Source: JBFWNZ01 sp050250795
Lineage (GTDB): Bacteria; Pseudomonadota; Alphaproteobacteria; UBA8366
Length of the DNA: 18,729 nucleotides
Assembly (NCBI GenBank): GCA_050250795.1
Contig: JBFWNZ010000033.1
Span: forward strand, 1-18,729
Reading direction: 5' to 3'
Part shown: in pieces, positions 1-6,900 of the stretch
Numbering within the stretch: the stretch's first letter is position 1
Layout: each line of letters begins with the position of its first letter
The notes under the pieces: model-generated
Told to the model about the DNA's origin: nothing
The model's database searches: none
Seen by the model: the letters and a program-made list of their open reading frames with translations, nothing else
Position numbers and translations under genes: made by a program

Positions 1-2249
1 CCATTCACGATCTGGGAAATTTCGACCCCGTTGATCAAATGCGCGAGATGCCGGGTCAGCACGCCCGGCTGCACGCCATAGAGCATCGCCTTCTGCGGAT
101 CGACCGTCACGCGGATCTGGGGGATCGGCACCTGCTTCTCGATCGCCAGATCGACCAGGCCGGGCACGCTCCCCAGCCGTGCCTCGACGACGCCCGCAAT
201 GTTGCGCAGGACATCGATATCTTCGCCGAAGATCTTCAGGACGATCTGGGCGGCCGCTCCCGTCAGCATATGATCGATCAGCCGATGGCCGATCGGCTGG
301 CCGATATTATAAGTGCCCGGCAGGCTGGCAAGCCGCTGCCGGACGTCGCGCATGACCTCCGGCATCGGCCTTTTCCCAAGAACGACCGTCGTTTCCAACT
401 CGCTCAGGTGCACGCCCTGCGCCAGTTCGTCGTTCTCGGCGCGGCCGGTCCGCCGACCGACCGAGACGATTTCTGGGATGCCCAGCAGCACACGTTCGGC
501 GACACGCGCGATACGGACCGATTCCTCAAGAGAAATGCCCGGCTCCAGGGCCATCTCGATCATGATCGACCCTTCGTTGAAGCGCGGCAGGAAGGCGCGC
601 GGAATGGTCGGAACGATGGAGATGGCGAGGAAACAGGCGACGCCGACGCCGACCACGAAGGGCGCCGGCCGGTTGAGGACCCGCTCCAGCAGCCATCGGT
701 TGCCGCGCTTCAACTGACGGACGAACCAGGATTCCTGGTGCGACAGGCGCTTCATCTGCGGCAGGAAATAGGAACACAGGACCGGCGTCAGCGTCAGCGA
801 GACGATCAAGCTGGCGAAGATCGAGACGATATAGGCGACCCCGAGCGGCGCGAAGAACATGCCCTCGATGCCGGGAATCGCGAACACGGGCACGAACACG
901 ACGATGATGATCATCGTCGACTGCACGATGCCGGACCGAACCTCCTGCGAGGCATCCGCGATCACCGTCAGCGCCGGCCGGGGATTGGGCAGCAGGCGGT
1001 TCTCGGACAGCCTGCGATAGATGTTTTCGACGTCCACCACCGCGTCGTCGACCAGTTCGCCGATGGCAATGGCAAGCCCGCCCAGGGTCATCGTATTGAG
1101 CGACAGCCCAACCCAGCGGAACACGACGAAGGTAATCAGGACGGACACCGGAATCGCGACCAGCGAGATCGCCGTGGTCCGGACGTTCGCCAGGAACAGG
1201 AACAGGATCACCGCGACCACGACCATCGCCTCAAGCAGCACCTGCTCCACATTGCCGATGGAGGCTTCGATGAAATCGGCCTGCCGGAACACGATCTGGT
1301 TCAGCTTCATGCCCGGCGGCATGCTTGCGTCGAGGCTTTCGATGGCCAAGCCGAGCCGATGCGTCAGGTCGAGCGTGTCCGCGCCCAGCTGCTTCTGGAT
1401 CAGCATGACCACGGCCGGGCTGCCCATGTATCCGGCATCGCCGCGGCGCTGCTGCGGCTGGAAGGAAACGTCCGCCAGCTGATGCAGAAGGACAGGCTGG
1501 CCGCCCCGCAGCTGGATGCTGACATTGCGCAGATCGTCCAGCGTCGTCGACCGTCCCACGATCCGGATCTGGTATTCCTGCGCGTGCTGATCGATCACGC
1601 CGCCGCCGCTGTTGCTGCCGAACTGCTCCAGGGCCGTCTCCATATCCTGGATCGTGATCCCCAGCAGGTTCAGCTTTGCCAGGTCCGGCGTCACCCGGTA
1701 CTGCCGGACCTGTCCGCCCATGGCGTTGACGCGGGCAACGCCGGGAACGGCGCGCAGCCGCGGGGCCACGACCCAATCGGCCGTCTCGCGCGCCAGCATC
1801 GGATCGTTGCCGCCGGACAGCGCGATGATGAGAATCTCGCCCATCAGCGACACGGTCGGCATCAGCTGCGGACGGACATCGTCCGGCAGCGACGCATGCG
1901 CGGTCGTCAGCTGTTCGGTCAGTAGCTGGCGCGCCCGGAACAGGTCGGTGCCCCAGTCGAATTCCGCGAACACGATGGACAGGCCCGCGGTCGAATTGCT
2001 GCGGATGCGGCTCAGCCCCATCGTCCCGGCCACCGCCGCCTCGATCGGCATCGTGACCAGTGTCTCGACCTCCTCCGGCGCGAAGCCCGGCGCCTCGGTC
2101 AGGATGGTCAGCGTCCCCTTGTTCAGATTGGGGAACACATCGACGGCCATCTCCTGCTGCGCGTAGACGCCCAGCGCGATGATCACCGCCGCGATCACCA
2201 GAACGAGGGTGCGGCTGCGGAGGCTGGCGCTGACGAAGAAGGAGAACAT
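1..2249 (-). CDS. CzcA/CusA-family heavy-metal efflux RND permease (3' end outside window)
   Basis: This is the inner-membrane pump of a tripartite heavy-metal efflux system, which uses the proton gradient to move metal ions from the periplasm or cytoplasm outward. The visible 749 codons start MFSFFVSASLRSRTLV, giving TM1, followed by the first porter domain (AVDVFPNLNKGTLTI, EEVETLVTMPIEAAV). The TM2-TM6 block follows, with the charged TM4 signature GELVDDAVVDVEN near residue 405. The second periplasmic half ends at HLINGVEISQIVN. Family members are usually about 1,030-1,050 residues, so roughly 290 C-terminal residues lie outside. The Asp that begins the divalent-metal motif D-x5-D-x6-E of CzcA is Ala here, so the metal cannot be assigned. 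The start lies 9 nt after the stop of the ABC permease gene, so the two are probably co-transcribed. The adaptor subunit is encoded separately at 6745-5288. Family assignment is secure; the substrate is not. Confidence 0.93.
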   Translation of the reverse strand, partial: MFSFFVSASLRSRTLVLVIAAVIIALGVYAQQEMAVDVFPNLNKGTLTILTEAPGFAPEEVETLVTMPIEAAVAGTMGLSRIRSNSTAGLSIVFAEFDWGTDLFRARQLLTEQLTTAHASLPDDVRPQLMPTVSLMGEILIIALSGGNDPMLARETADWVVAPRLRAVPGVARVNAMGGQVRQYRVTPDLAKLNLLGITIQDMETALEQFGSNSGGGVIDQHAQEYQIRIVGRSTTLDDLRNVSIQLRGGQPVLLHQLADVSFQPQQRRGDAGYMGSPAVVMLIQKQLGADTLDLTHRLGLAIESLDASMPPGMKLNQIVFRQADFIEASIGNVEQVLLEAMVVVAVILFLFLANVRTTAISLVAIPVSVLITFVVFRWVGLSLNTMTLGGLAIAIGELVDDAVVDVENIYRRLSENRLLPNPRPALTVIADASQEVRSGIVQSTMIIIVVFVPVFAIPGIEGMFFAPLGVAYIVSIFASLIVSLTLTPVLCSYFLPQMKRLSHQESWFVRQLKRGNRWLLERVLNRPAPFVVGVGVACFLAISIVPTIPRAFLPRFNEGSIMIEMALEPGISLEESVRIARVAERVLLGIPEIVSVGRRTGRAENDELAQGVHLSELETTVVLGKRPMPEVMRDVRQRLASLPGTYNIGQPIGHRLIDHMLTGAAAQIVLKIFGEDIDVLRNIAGVVEARLGSVPGLVDLAIEKQVPIPQIRVTVDPQKAMLYGVQPGVLTRHLAHLINGVEISQIVN

Positions 2250-2258
2250 GCCGGCTGC

Positions 2259-3044
2259 CTATCGCTCCGCGGCCATCCGCATCGGGGATTGCGGGACCGT
2301 GCGCGCCACCGCGATGCCCGCGACCAGCGACACGGCCACCAGCGCGCACACGATGGCGGCGCCCGTCGGCAGATTCATGACGGCAGACGCGACCAACCCC
2401 AGGAAGTAGCCCACGACGCCGATATTCAGGGCGATCAGCACCCGCCACCGGGCCGGCGCCGACCGCGCCGCGAGTGCGGGCACGATCAGCGAGGCGAAGA
2501 CCAGCAACACGCCGACCACCTGGACCGAAATGGTGATGACGATGGCGAAGATGCCGTAGAACAGAATCCGCTCGCGCCGCAGATCGCGGAAATGCCACAG
2601 CGCCAGCACCGCGGCATACACCAGGGCAATGCCGGCGAGCTGCAGCGGCGTCACCCACAGGATCTGGCCGATCAGCAGCTGCTTCAAATGCTCGGCTCCA
2701 CTGGGATTGACCGAGAGCATCATCAACTGCACCGCCGCCGCAGTGATGTAGAGCACACCGATGATCGCCTCCTGGATCGCGGGGAAGCGCTTATCGGTCC
2801 AGACCAGCACGGCGGAGCAGATCAGGGCCGCCCCGACGGCGCTTGCCTGGATCACCCACTCGTTCAGATCGCCCCACATCAGGCCGCCGAAGACGACCCC
2901 CGTGGCGGCGACCTGCGCCAGCGCGATATCGATGAAGATGATGCCGCGCTCCAGGACCAGCGTGCCGAGCGGCACATGCGTGGCCAGGACGAGGAGGCCG
3001 GCGACCAGCGCCGGCCCCAGCACCTGAAGATCAATTACGCTCAC
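2259..3044 (-). CDS. Metal (zinc/manganese-type) ABC transporter permease, ABC-3 family
   Basis: This is the integral membrane subunit of a metal ABC importer of the ZnuB/MntB type. It is about 261 residues of mostly hydrophobic sequence with around eight membrane segments. The family-typical early block PLGTLVLERGIIFIDIALAQ is followed by conserved segments such as VGVLLVFASLIVPA. I chose the GTG at 3044 because it puts the first membrane helix (DLQVLGPALVAG) next to the N-terminus, as in relatives, and overlaps the end of the upstream binding-protein gene by 14 nt, which suggests translational coupling. An ATG at 3083 in the same frame is the alternative. The gene sits between a ZnuA-like protein and an RND efflux pump. 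No ABC ATPase is encoded here, so any ATPase must be supplied from elsewhere. Zinc is likely from context but not proven. Confidence 0.9.
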   Translation of the reverse strand: MSVIDLQVLGPALVAGLLVLATHVPLGTLVLERGIIFIDIALAQVAATGVVFGGLMWGDLNEWVIQASAVGAALICSAVLVWTDKRFPAIQEAIIGVLYITAAAVQLMMLSVNPSGAEHLKQLLIGQILWVTPLQLAGIALVYAAVLALWHFRDLRRERILFYGIFAIVITISVQVVGVLLVFASLIVPALAARSAPARWRVLIALNIGVVGYFLGLVASAVMNLPTGAAIVCALVAVSLVAGIAVARTVPQSPMRMAAER

Positions 3045-3990
3045 GGCCTGCGAGCCCGTCGAGCAGCCGGTCGACAGACGCACGATAGAAGTCCGCCAGC
3101 GTCTTCGCGTCGTCGGTGCCGCCGACCGTAAAGGGCAGCTTCACCAGCGGAATACCGGTCCGTTCCGTCACATAGCGCGACGGCCGCGGGTCCTCATAGG
3201 CAGCGTAGAGCGCGAACTTCGCCTTGGCCTTGGCCGCCGTCTCGACCACGCGGGCCAGATCGGCCGGCCCCGGCGGCACGCCCGGCTCCGGCTCCACGAC
3301 CGCGACCGGCTCCATATCCAGCCACGCCAGCAGATACTCGGAATGCTCGTGCTGCACGACCACGGGAACATGGTGCAGCGGCTTCGCCTTCGCCTCCAGC
3401 TCCTTGATGAGCGCGCCGAGATCCTTGATGAAGGTCTTGGCCCGGTCGCCATAGGCCGCCGAACTGGCGGGATCCAACTCGATCATCCGCCGCGCGAGCT
3501 GGCCGGCAACGGTCCGCATGCGGTTCGGATCGCCCTGGATATGCGGATTCCCCTCGCCATGGGCATGGCCCTTCTGCTCCTTGCCGCCGCCGTGATCGTG
3601 CTCGTCCTTCAGGAACTTCACGAAACCGCCCGCGTAGAATGCGCCGGGCTTGCCCTTGTCCAGCTTCGGATTCTGGGCACGCGTCAACGCGGCGGGCAGC
3701 CAGCCATCCTCGATCCCCCCGCCGGTGCAGACCAGCAAATCCGCCTGCGACAGGGCCGAGATCAGCGCCGGCGTCGCCGATGCCTGTTCGGGATTCACAT
3801 GCGGGGATACAGCCGTAAAGACCTCGACGGCATCCCCACCGATTTCCTTGGTCAGCGCCTCCCATTCAGGCAGGCAGGCGAACACTTTCAGCTTCGCCTG
3901 TGCCGTCGCGGGCACGGCTGACAGGAGCGCAAACCCAAGGATTGCGAATGCGGCGGTTCTCATCGGATTGGAATTCCCCTGCATTTTCAT
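3031..3990 (-). CDS. Periplasmic metal-binding protein, ZnuA-like (cluster A-I)
   Basis: This is a periplasmic solute-binding protein that delivers zinc or a related divalent metal to an ABC permease. A signal peptide (MRTAAFAILGFALLSAVPA...) is visible. The mature part begins LKVFACLPEWEALTKEIGG. Probable metal ligands are His64 (SPHVNPEQ), His150 (GNPHIQGDPNRM), His214/His216 (QHEHSEYL) and an acidic residue at 266-267 (AYEDPRP). A His/acid-rich loop (EHDHGGG, then GHAHGEG; residues 130-146) lies between the first two, as in ZnuA proteins. Two Cys (39 and 88) may pair. Its 319 residues fit the family. The ATG at 3963 (residue 10) would give a more standard signal peptide and is an alternative start; neither start has a strong Shine-Dalgarno. 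It is first in an operon with the permease and the RND pump. The metal is inferred. Confidence 0.9.
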   Translation of the reverse strand: MKMQGNSNPMRTAAFAILGFALLSAVPATAQAKLKVFACLPEWEALTKEIGGDAVEVFTAVSPHVNPEQASATPALISALSQADLLVCTGGGIEDGWLPAALTRAQNPKLDKGKPGAFYAGGFVKFLKDEHDHGGGKEQKGHAHGEGNPHIQGDPNRMRTVAGQLARRMIELDPASSAAYGDRAKTFIKDLGALIKELEAKAKPLHHVPVVVQHEHSEYLLAWLDMEPVAVVEPEPGVPPGPADLARVVETAAKAKAKFALYAAYEDPRPSRYVTERTGIPLVKLPFTVGGTDDAKTLADFYRASVDRLLDGLAGRERN

Positions 3991-4014
3991 AACTCAAGGG
4001 CAGAGTAGCACGCT

Positions 4015-4027
4015 GCATGCCGCATGC
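4015..4027. promoter_or_regulatory. 13-bp palindrome GCATGC-C-GCATGC in a divergent promoter region
   Basis: Two copies of GCATGC flank a single C, making a perfect odd-centred palindrome. It lies 25-37 bp upstream of the annotated ATG of the ZnuA-like gene and about 100 bp upstream of the divergent His-rich membrane protein. The position fits an operator for a dimeric regulator serving both genes. It is GC-rich and does not resemble the AT-rich Zur boxes known to me, so the regulator is unknown. The palindrome is seen directly; the regulatory role is inference. Confidence 0.3.
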
Positions 4028-4123
4028 GCGAAGAATCTCGGAACGCGCTGCACACCGAAGCCGGCATATGTGATATTCGACCCCGCTGTACACGGGCTGG
4101 CAGACGTGGAATGGTGGCGCGGC

Positions 4124-4759
4124 ATGAGACAGACGATGCAAATCCGTAGGGCCTTCGCAACCGCAGGGCGCGACGTATTGCCGCAGATCGCCCTTTGCGG
4201 TCTCCTCGCGCTCACGGCCGCTCCGGCCTGGGCCGCCGATGAGCATGGCCACGACCATGGCGGCGGCCGCGCACAGATCGTCGTGTCGCCTCGAACCGAA
4301 GCGCGGATCGGCGACCGCCAACTCGTCCTGGTCTATGCGCGGGGGCGTCTCGTGGCCTTCCTCGAAAGCTTCGCGAACGGGGCCCCGGTGCGCGGCGCGG
4401 AAATGGAAGCGACGGTCAATTTCCAGGCCGAGCCGCTGCCGGAAGTCGCGCCCGGCATCTATCGCAGCGGCGATATCGCCCTGCCGGGCGGCAGCAACGA
4501 GATCGAGATCGCATGGCGTGCCGCCGGCGAAGACGGCACCGCCACCCTGACCCTTCAGATTCCATCCGGCGCGGCAACCGCCGGCGGCCTGGACAACCTG
4601 CCTGTCCCAAAAGTCCCCGGCTGGGTCTTTCTGGCGGCGGCCCTTCTTCTCTATGCGGGTGTGACGCTACTGTTCTGGCGGCGGGCCGTCCTGCGGCGAC
4701 GGGTGCCGGAAGACGTGCCGGCCCATCCCGACCCGCACCGCCACCAAGCCGCGGAATAG
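4124..4759 (+). CDS. Small His-rich, membrane-anchored periplasmic protein of the metal cluster
   Basis: This 211-residue protein has a signal peptide (QIALCGLLALTAAPAWAA, residues 21-38) and then a His motif (DEHGHDHGGG, 39-48). A soluble beta-rich-looking domain follows (about 50-148), with QLVLVYARGRLVAFLESFAN and VAPGIYRSGDIALPGG. A single C-terminal membrane helix (167-186) and a basic, His-containing tail (HPDPHRH, 201-207) complete it. The soluble domain recalls N-terminal extensions of some heavy-metal RND adaptors, so it may collect or present metal in the periplasm; that is inference. It is divergent from the ZnuA-like gene and convergent with the adaptor operon. I chose ATG 4124, which has a weak GGTGG upstream; ATG 4136 is possible. 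The frame remains open to 3650, but the upstream part is antisense to the ZnuA-like gene and is not used. No firm function. Confidence 0.75.
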   Translation: MRQTMQIRRAFATAGRDVLPQIALCGLLALTAAPAWAADEHGHDHGGGRAQIVVSPRTEARIGDRQLVLVYARGRLVAFLESFANGAPVRGAEMEATVNFQAEPLPEVAPGIYRSGDIALPGGSNEIEIAWRAAGEDGTATLTLQIPSGAATAGGLDNLPVPKVPGWVFLAAALLLYAGVTLLFWRRAVLRRRVPEDVPAHPDPHRHQAAE

Positions 4760-4776
4760 ACCCGCGTCAGCGGGTC
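4759..4776. terminator. Convergent stem-loop containing both stop codons
   Basis: A perfect 7-bp stem GACCCGC / GCGGGTC with loop GTCA spans the junction of two convergent genes. The plus-strand TAG (4757-4759) touches the left arm, and the minus-strand TGA (4767-4769) lies in the loop. There is no T-tract, so it may act as a weak bidirectional terminator or 3'-end stabiliser. The hairpin is directly visible; termination is inferred. Confidence 0.55.
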
Positions 4777-4958
4777 CAGCGCAACGTCGCCTGCGGCATG
4801 GTATCGACGATCGCCGACCCCGGCCCCGATGCAACCTCGGTGATCGCGCCCGCATCGGTATCCAGCATGACTTCGCTGGTGACTTCCGACGCGACCTCGA
4901 TCAGGTAGTCGGCCATCAGGACGCCCCCGAGAACCAGCGCGGCAAAAACGGCGTTCAT
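4767..4958 (-). CDS. Small hypothetical protein, 63 aa, hydrophobic N-terminus
   Basis: I do not recognise this protein. It has one N-terminal hydrophobic segment (MNAVFAALVLGGVLMADYLI), which could be a signal peptide or an anchor, followed by an acidic stretch rich in Glu, Ser, Thr and Val (EVASEVTSEVMLDTDAGAI) and a basic tail. A good Shine-Dalgarno (GGAG, 5 nt before ATG) supports the start. It follows the 99-residue gene by 27 nt on the same strand, so it is probably the last gene of the adaptor operon. An accessory role in metal efflux is only suggested by position. Confidence 0.6.
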   Translation of the reverse strand: MNAVFAALVLGGVLMADYLIEVASEVTSEVMLDTDAGAITEVASGPGSAIVDTMPQATLRWTR

Positions 4959-4985
4959 GCGATCTCCGACATCCTCTCCGGGATT

Positions 4986-5285
4986 TCAGGGCGCCGAGAC
5001 ATAGCTGGCCACGACGGCGCCGGCAACCGCCAGCGCGGCAACGGAACTGCCCGTGACCACCCCGACCATCACCGCGGCGCCGCCGGCCAGGGCGGCAACC
5101 GTCAGGAACTCATAGGAACGGGTTTCCTGGATGCGTGCCCGTTCGTCGGGCAGCACCTCGTAACGCTCGATCCGCTGCTCGCTTCGCGGCGAGCGGTCGT
5201 CCGGCTCCGCAGCGAATGCCGGCGACGCGGCCGGCACGGCGGCCAGCAGGCTCAGGAGCACAAGGATCCGGCGCATCGCAACCAT
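4986..5285 (-). CDS. Small secreted or membrane protein, 99 aa, Gly/Ala-rich C-terminal hairpin
   Basis: I do not recognise a family. The protein has a signal peptide (RRILVLLSLLAAVPAASPAFA, residues 5-25) and a short, highly charged segment (residues 27-57, SEQRIERYEVLPDERARIQE). A Gly/Ala/Val-rich hydrophobic stretch (60-95) could form one long or two short membrane helices. ATG 5285 is chosen because AGGTG lies 8 nt upstream, within the end of the adaptor gene, whose stop is 2 nt away; ATG 5276 is also possible. The frame is open further upstream to 5435, but that part overlaps the adaptor and lacks its own signals. It is tightly linked to the adaptor, so it may be an accessory envelope protein of the pump. 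Confidence 0.7.
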   Translation of the reverse strand: MVAMRRILVLLSLLAAVPAASPAFAAEPDDRSPRSEQRIERYEVLPDERARIQETRSYEFLTVAALAGGAAVMVGVVTGSSVAALAVAGAVVASYVSAP

Positions 5286-5287
5286 GA

Positions 5288-6745
5288 CTACCGCACCTGA
5301 CTGAGGACTGCCGAGCCATTCGTCACCACCCGCAGGCTGGGCGACAATTCGCTGACGACCAGCACGCTGCCGGAATCCACCGGGACCGTCGTGACCTGAT
5401 GGGAGACGAACGTCTCCGCCGTGCGGCGTTCCCACAGCATGTAACGCCCGTCATTGGTCCGCACCAGGCTGCTGCGCGGCACCTTGACGCCCGCAACCTC
5501 CTGCGATCGCGTGCGGACGAACACCGTCACCGGCTTGTCGACCGTCAGGCCGGGGGTCGCCCCCAGTATCTCGAACTGCAGAGGAATCGCCTGATTGCGC
5601 AGGGTCAGGCCGCCGCCGACGAAGCGCAGATCGAGGCGCTGGCCGTCGGCCGTCACCGCCGTCGCGCCTTCGACACGCTCGGCCACATCGGGGGTGAACG
5701 CTGCCGCCGATACCCACAGCCGGGACGGATCGACCAGTTCGAACAGCGTGCTGCCGGGCGAGACGTATTGCCCGGCCGCGACCTCGACATGCGAGACCAC
5801 GCCATCGGTCCGGGCCCGTAGCGGAACCCGCTCGGTCTGGCTGGCGCGCAGAACCGACAGATGCCGCTGCAGGCCGGCGATCTCGACCCGCACCGCCTCG
5901 ATCTTGCCTTCGCGGAAGCGCACGAACATGACCTGTTCCAGCTGCGCCATGCGCTTGCGCGCCATATCGATCTGGTTCTCCAGGTCCTTGATGCGCGAGT
6001 CCATCTCGGCCCGTTCCAGGGTCGTAAACACAGGCCGCAGATAGGCCAGGATGTCGCCCTGCCGCACATGCTGCCCGCCGAAGGGCAGACGGCCGCTGTC
6101 ATTGACCTCGATCAGGCCGGCCTGATGGCTCTGCACCAGGGCCGCCGTGCTGGGATCGGCAATCACGCGCCCCGGCAGTTCGACCGTCACCGGCGCCGCC
6201 CCGCGTTCGGTCAGCGCGGTCCGCAGGCCGAACACGCGCTGCGAGGCCATCGGCAGGAAAACGGAACCGTCGGTGCGGCGATGCGGCGTGTCCGGCAGCA
6301 GGGCGAGGACATTCTCCGCATCTTCCATGAGCGGCGCCTGCGTCCCGGACGCTTCGGCTTCCGCCGGCGCATCCACCGTCTGGGCCGCCACCGCCGTATC
6401 GGCGGCATTGTCCGGTGCGGTTGCCTCTGCATTCCGGGGCGCGGCGTCCGGCGCATCGGCGGCCTTGGACGGCTCGGAGCGGTCCTGTGGGGCGGGCGGG
6501 GCCGCTTCCGCCGCCGCCGCACCGGCTGCGGCCACGCTCGCGAGAACGGGAACCGCCTCGGTCACCTTAACGGGCCGGCCGACAGCCGTCGCGTCGGACT
6601 CGAACGAGCGCGGCGCCGTCTTCGCAACGCCGGATTCCTCGTTGTCCACGATATACTTCGCGACATACTCGGCAGCGATCTCGCGCGTCAGCGTCCCGAT
6701 GGCCAACCCGGCCGAGACCACGACAACGATGAAAAATGTCGGCAT
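5288..6745 (-). CDS. Periplasmic adaptor (membrane fusion) subunit of a heavy-metal RND efflux system
   Basis: This protein bridges an RND pump to an outer-membrane channel. Its order is: an N-terminal membrane anchor (residues 3-19); a long Ala/Pro-rich, acidic, low-complexity linker (about 60-140); a barrel/lipoyl half (PVTVELPGRVIADPSTAALV, 185-204); and a coiled-coil hairpin (about 240-305, LERAEMDSRIKDLENQ). The second lipoyl half follows (RARTDGVVSHVEVAAGQYVS, 310-329), then a beta-barrel (SRLWVSAAAFTPDVAERVEG) and the membrane-proximal domain (to 485). At 485 residues it is longer than most adaptors because of the linker. The start is supported by GGAG 5 nt upstream. It heads an operon with two small membrane-type genes and is divergent from a secreted-protein/CDF pair. 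The obvious partner is the pump at 2249-1, although they are not in one operon. No outer-membrane factor gene is present. Confidence 0.9.
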   Translation of the reverse strand: MPTFFIVVVVSAGLAIGTLTREIAAEYVAKYIVDNEESGVAKTAPRSFESDATAVGRPVKVTEAVPVLASVAAAGAAAAEAAPPAPQDRSEPSKAADAPDAAPRNAEATAPDNAADTAVAAQTVDAPAEAEASGTQAPLMEDAENVLALLPDTPHRRTDGSVFLPMASQRVFGLRTALTERGAAPVTVELPGRVIADPSTAALVQSHQAGLIEVNDSGRLPFGGQHVRQGDILAYLRPVFTTLERAEMDSRIKDLENQIDMARKRMAQLEQVMFVRFREGKIEAVRVEIAGLQRHLSVLRASQTERVPLRARTDGVVSHVEVAAGQYVSPGSTLFELVDPSRLWVSAAAFTPDVAERVEGATAVTADGQRLDLRFVGGGLTLRNQAIPLQFEILGATPGLTVDKPVTVFVRTRSQEVAGVKVPRSSLVRTNDGRYMLWERRTAETFVSHQVTTVPVDSGSVLVVSELSPSLRVVTNGSAVLSQVR

Positions 6746-6781
6746 AACCGCTCCGGCAACCCCGCCCTTGGCAACGAATTC

Positions 6782-6796
6782 ATGATCTTAGATCAT
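6782..6796. promoter_or_regulatory. 15-bp palindrome ATGATCT-T-AGATCAT, candidate operator
   Basis: Perfect 7-bp arms are separated by one T, about 37 bp upstream of the adaptor ATG and 105 bp upstream of the divergent secreted-protein gene. It is more AT-rich than its surroundings and sits where a dimeric regulator could control both directions. I cannot name the regulator, and none is encoded nearby. The symmetry is observed; the operator function is inferred. Confidence 0.4.
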
Positions 6797-6829
6797 TTCA
6801 GCGTGCTGCGGAACCACATGCCTCATACC

Positions 6830-6858
6830 GGGGCGAAGCGGCGTTGACGCCTCGCCCC
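6830..6858. promoter_or_regulatory. Long GC-rich stem-loop upstream of the 6901 gene
   Basis: GGGGCGA, a 3-nt bulge AGC, and GGCGT pair with ACGCC-TCGCCCC around a 2-nt TG centre, giving a 12-bp interrupted stem. It ends 42 nt before the ATG at 6901, so it may lie in the 5' leader of the secreted-protein/CDF mRNA. No T-tract follows. It could be an RNA structure or simply a GC-rich inverted repeat. Confidence 0.35.
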
Positions 6859-6900
6859 GCCTCGCGCATCGTGGCCGCTGTCGTCGCGGAAGGAGTCCGA

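Noticed and set aside
39..1925. Long plus-strand open frame opposite the RND pump
   Set aside because: The protein is rich in Arg, Asp, His and Gln with no domain and is the antisense shadow of a clearly recognisable CzcA-family gene.
3650..4123. Upstream extension of the His-rich membrane protein
   Set aside because: The extension is antisense to the ZnuA-like gene and would bury the signal peptide.
6810..6845. Possible EcfG-type general stress promoter (GGAAC ... CGTT)
   Set aside because: The spacing of 27 nt is far longer than the usual 16-18, so it was not called. I found no convincing GGAAC-N16/17-CGTT pair before the partner-switching genes.
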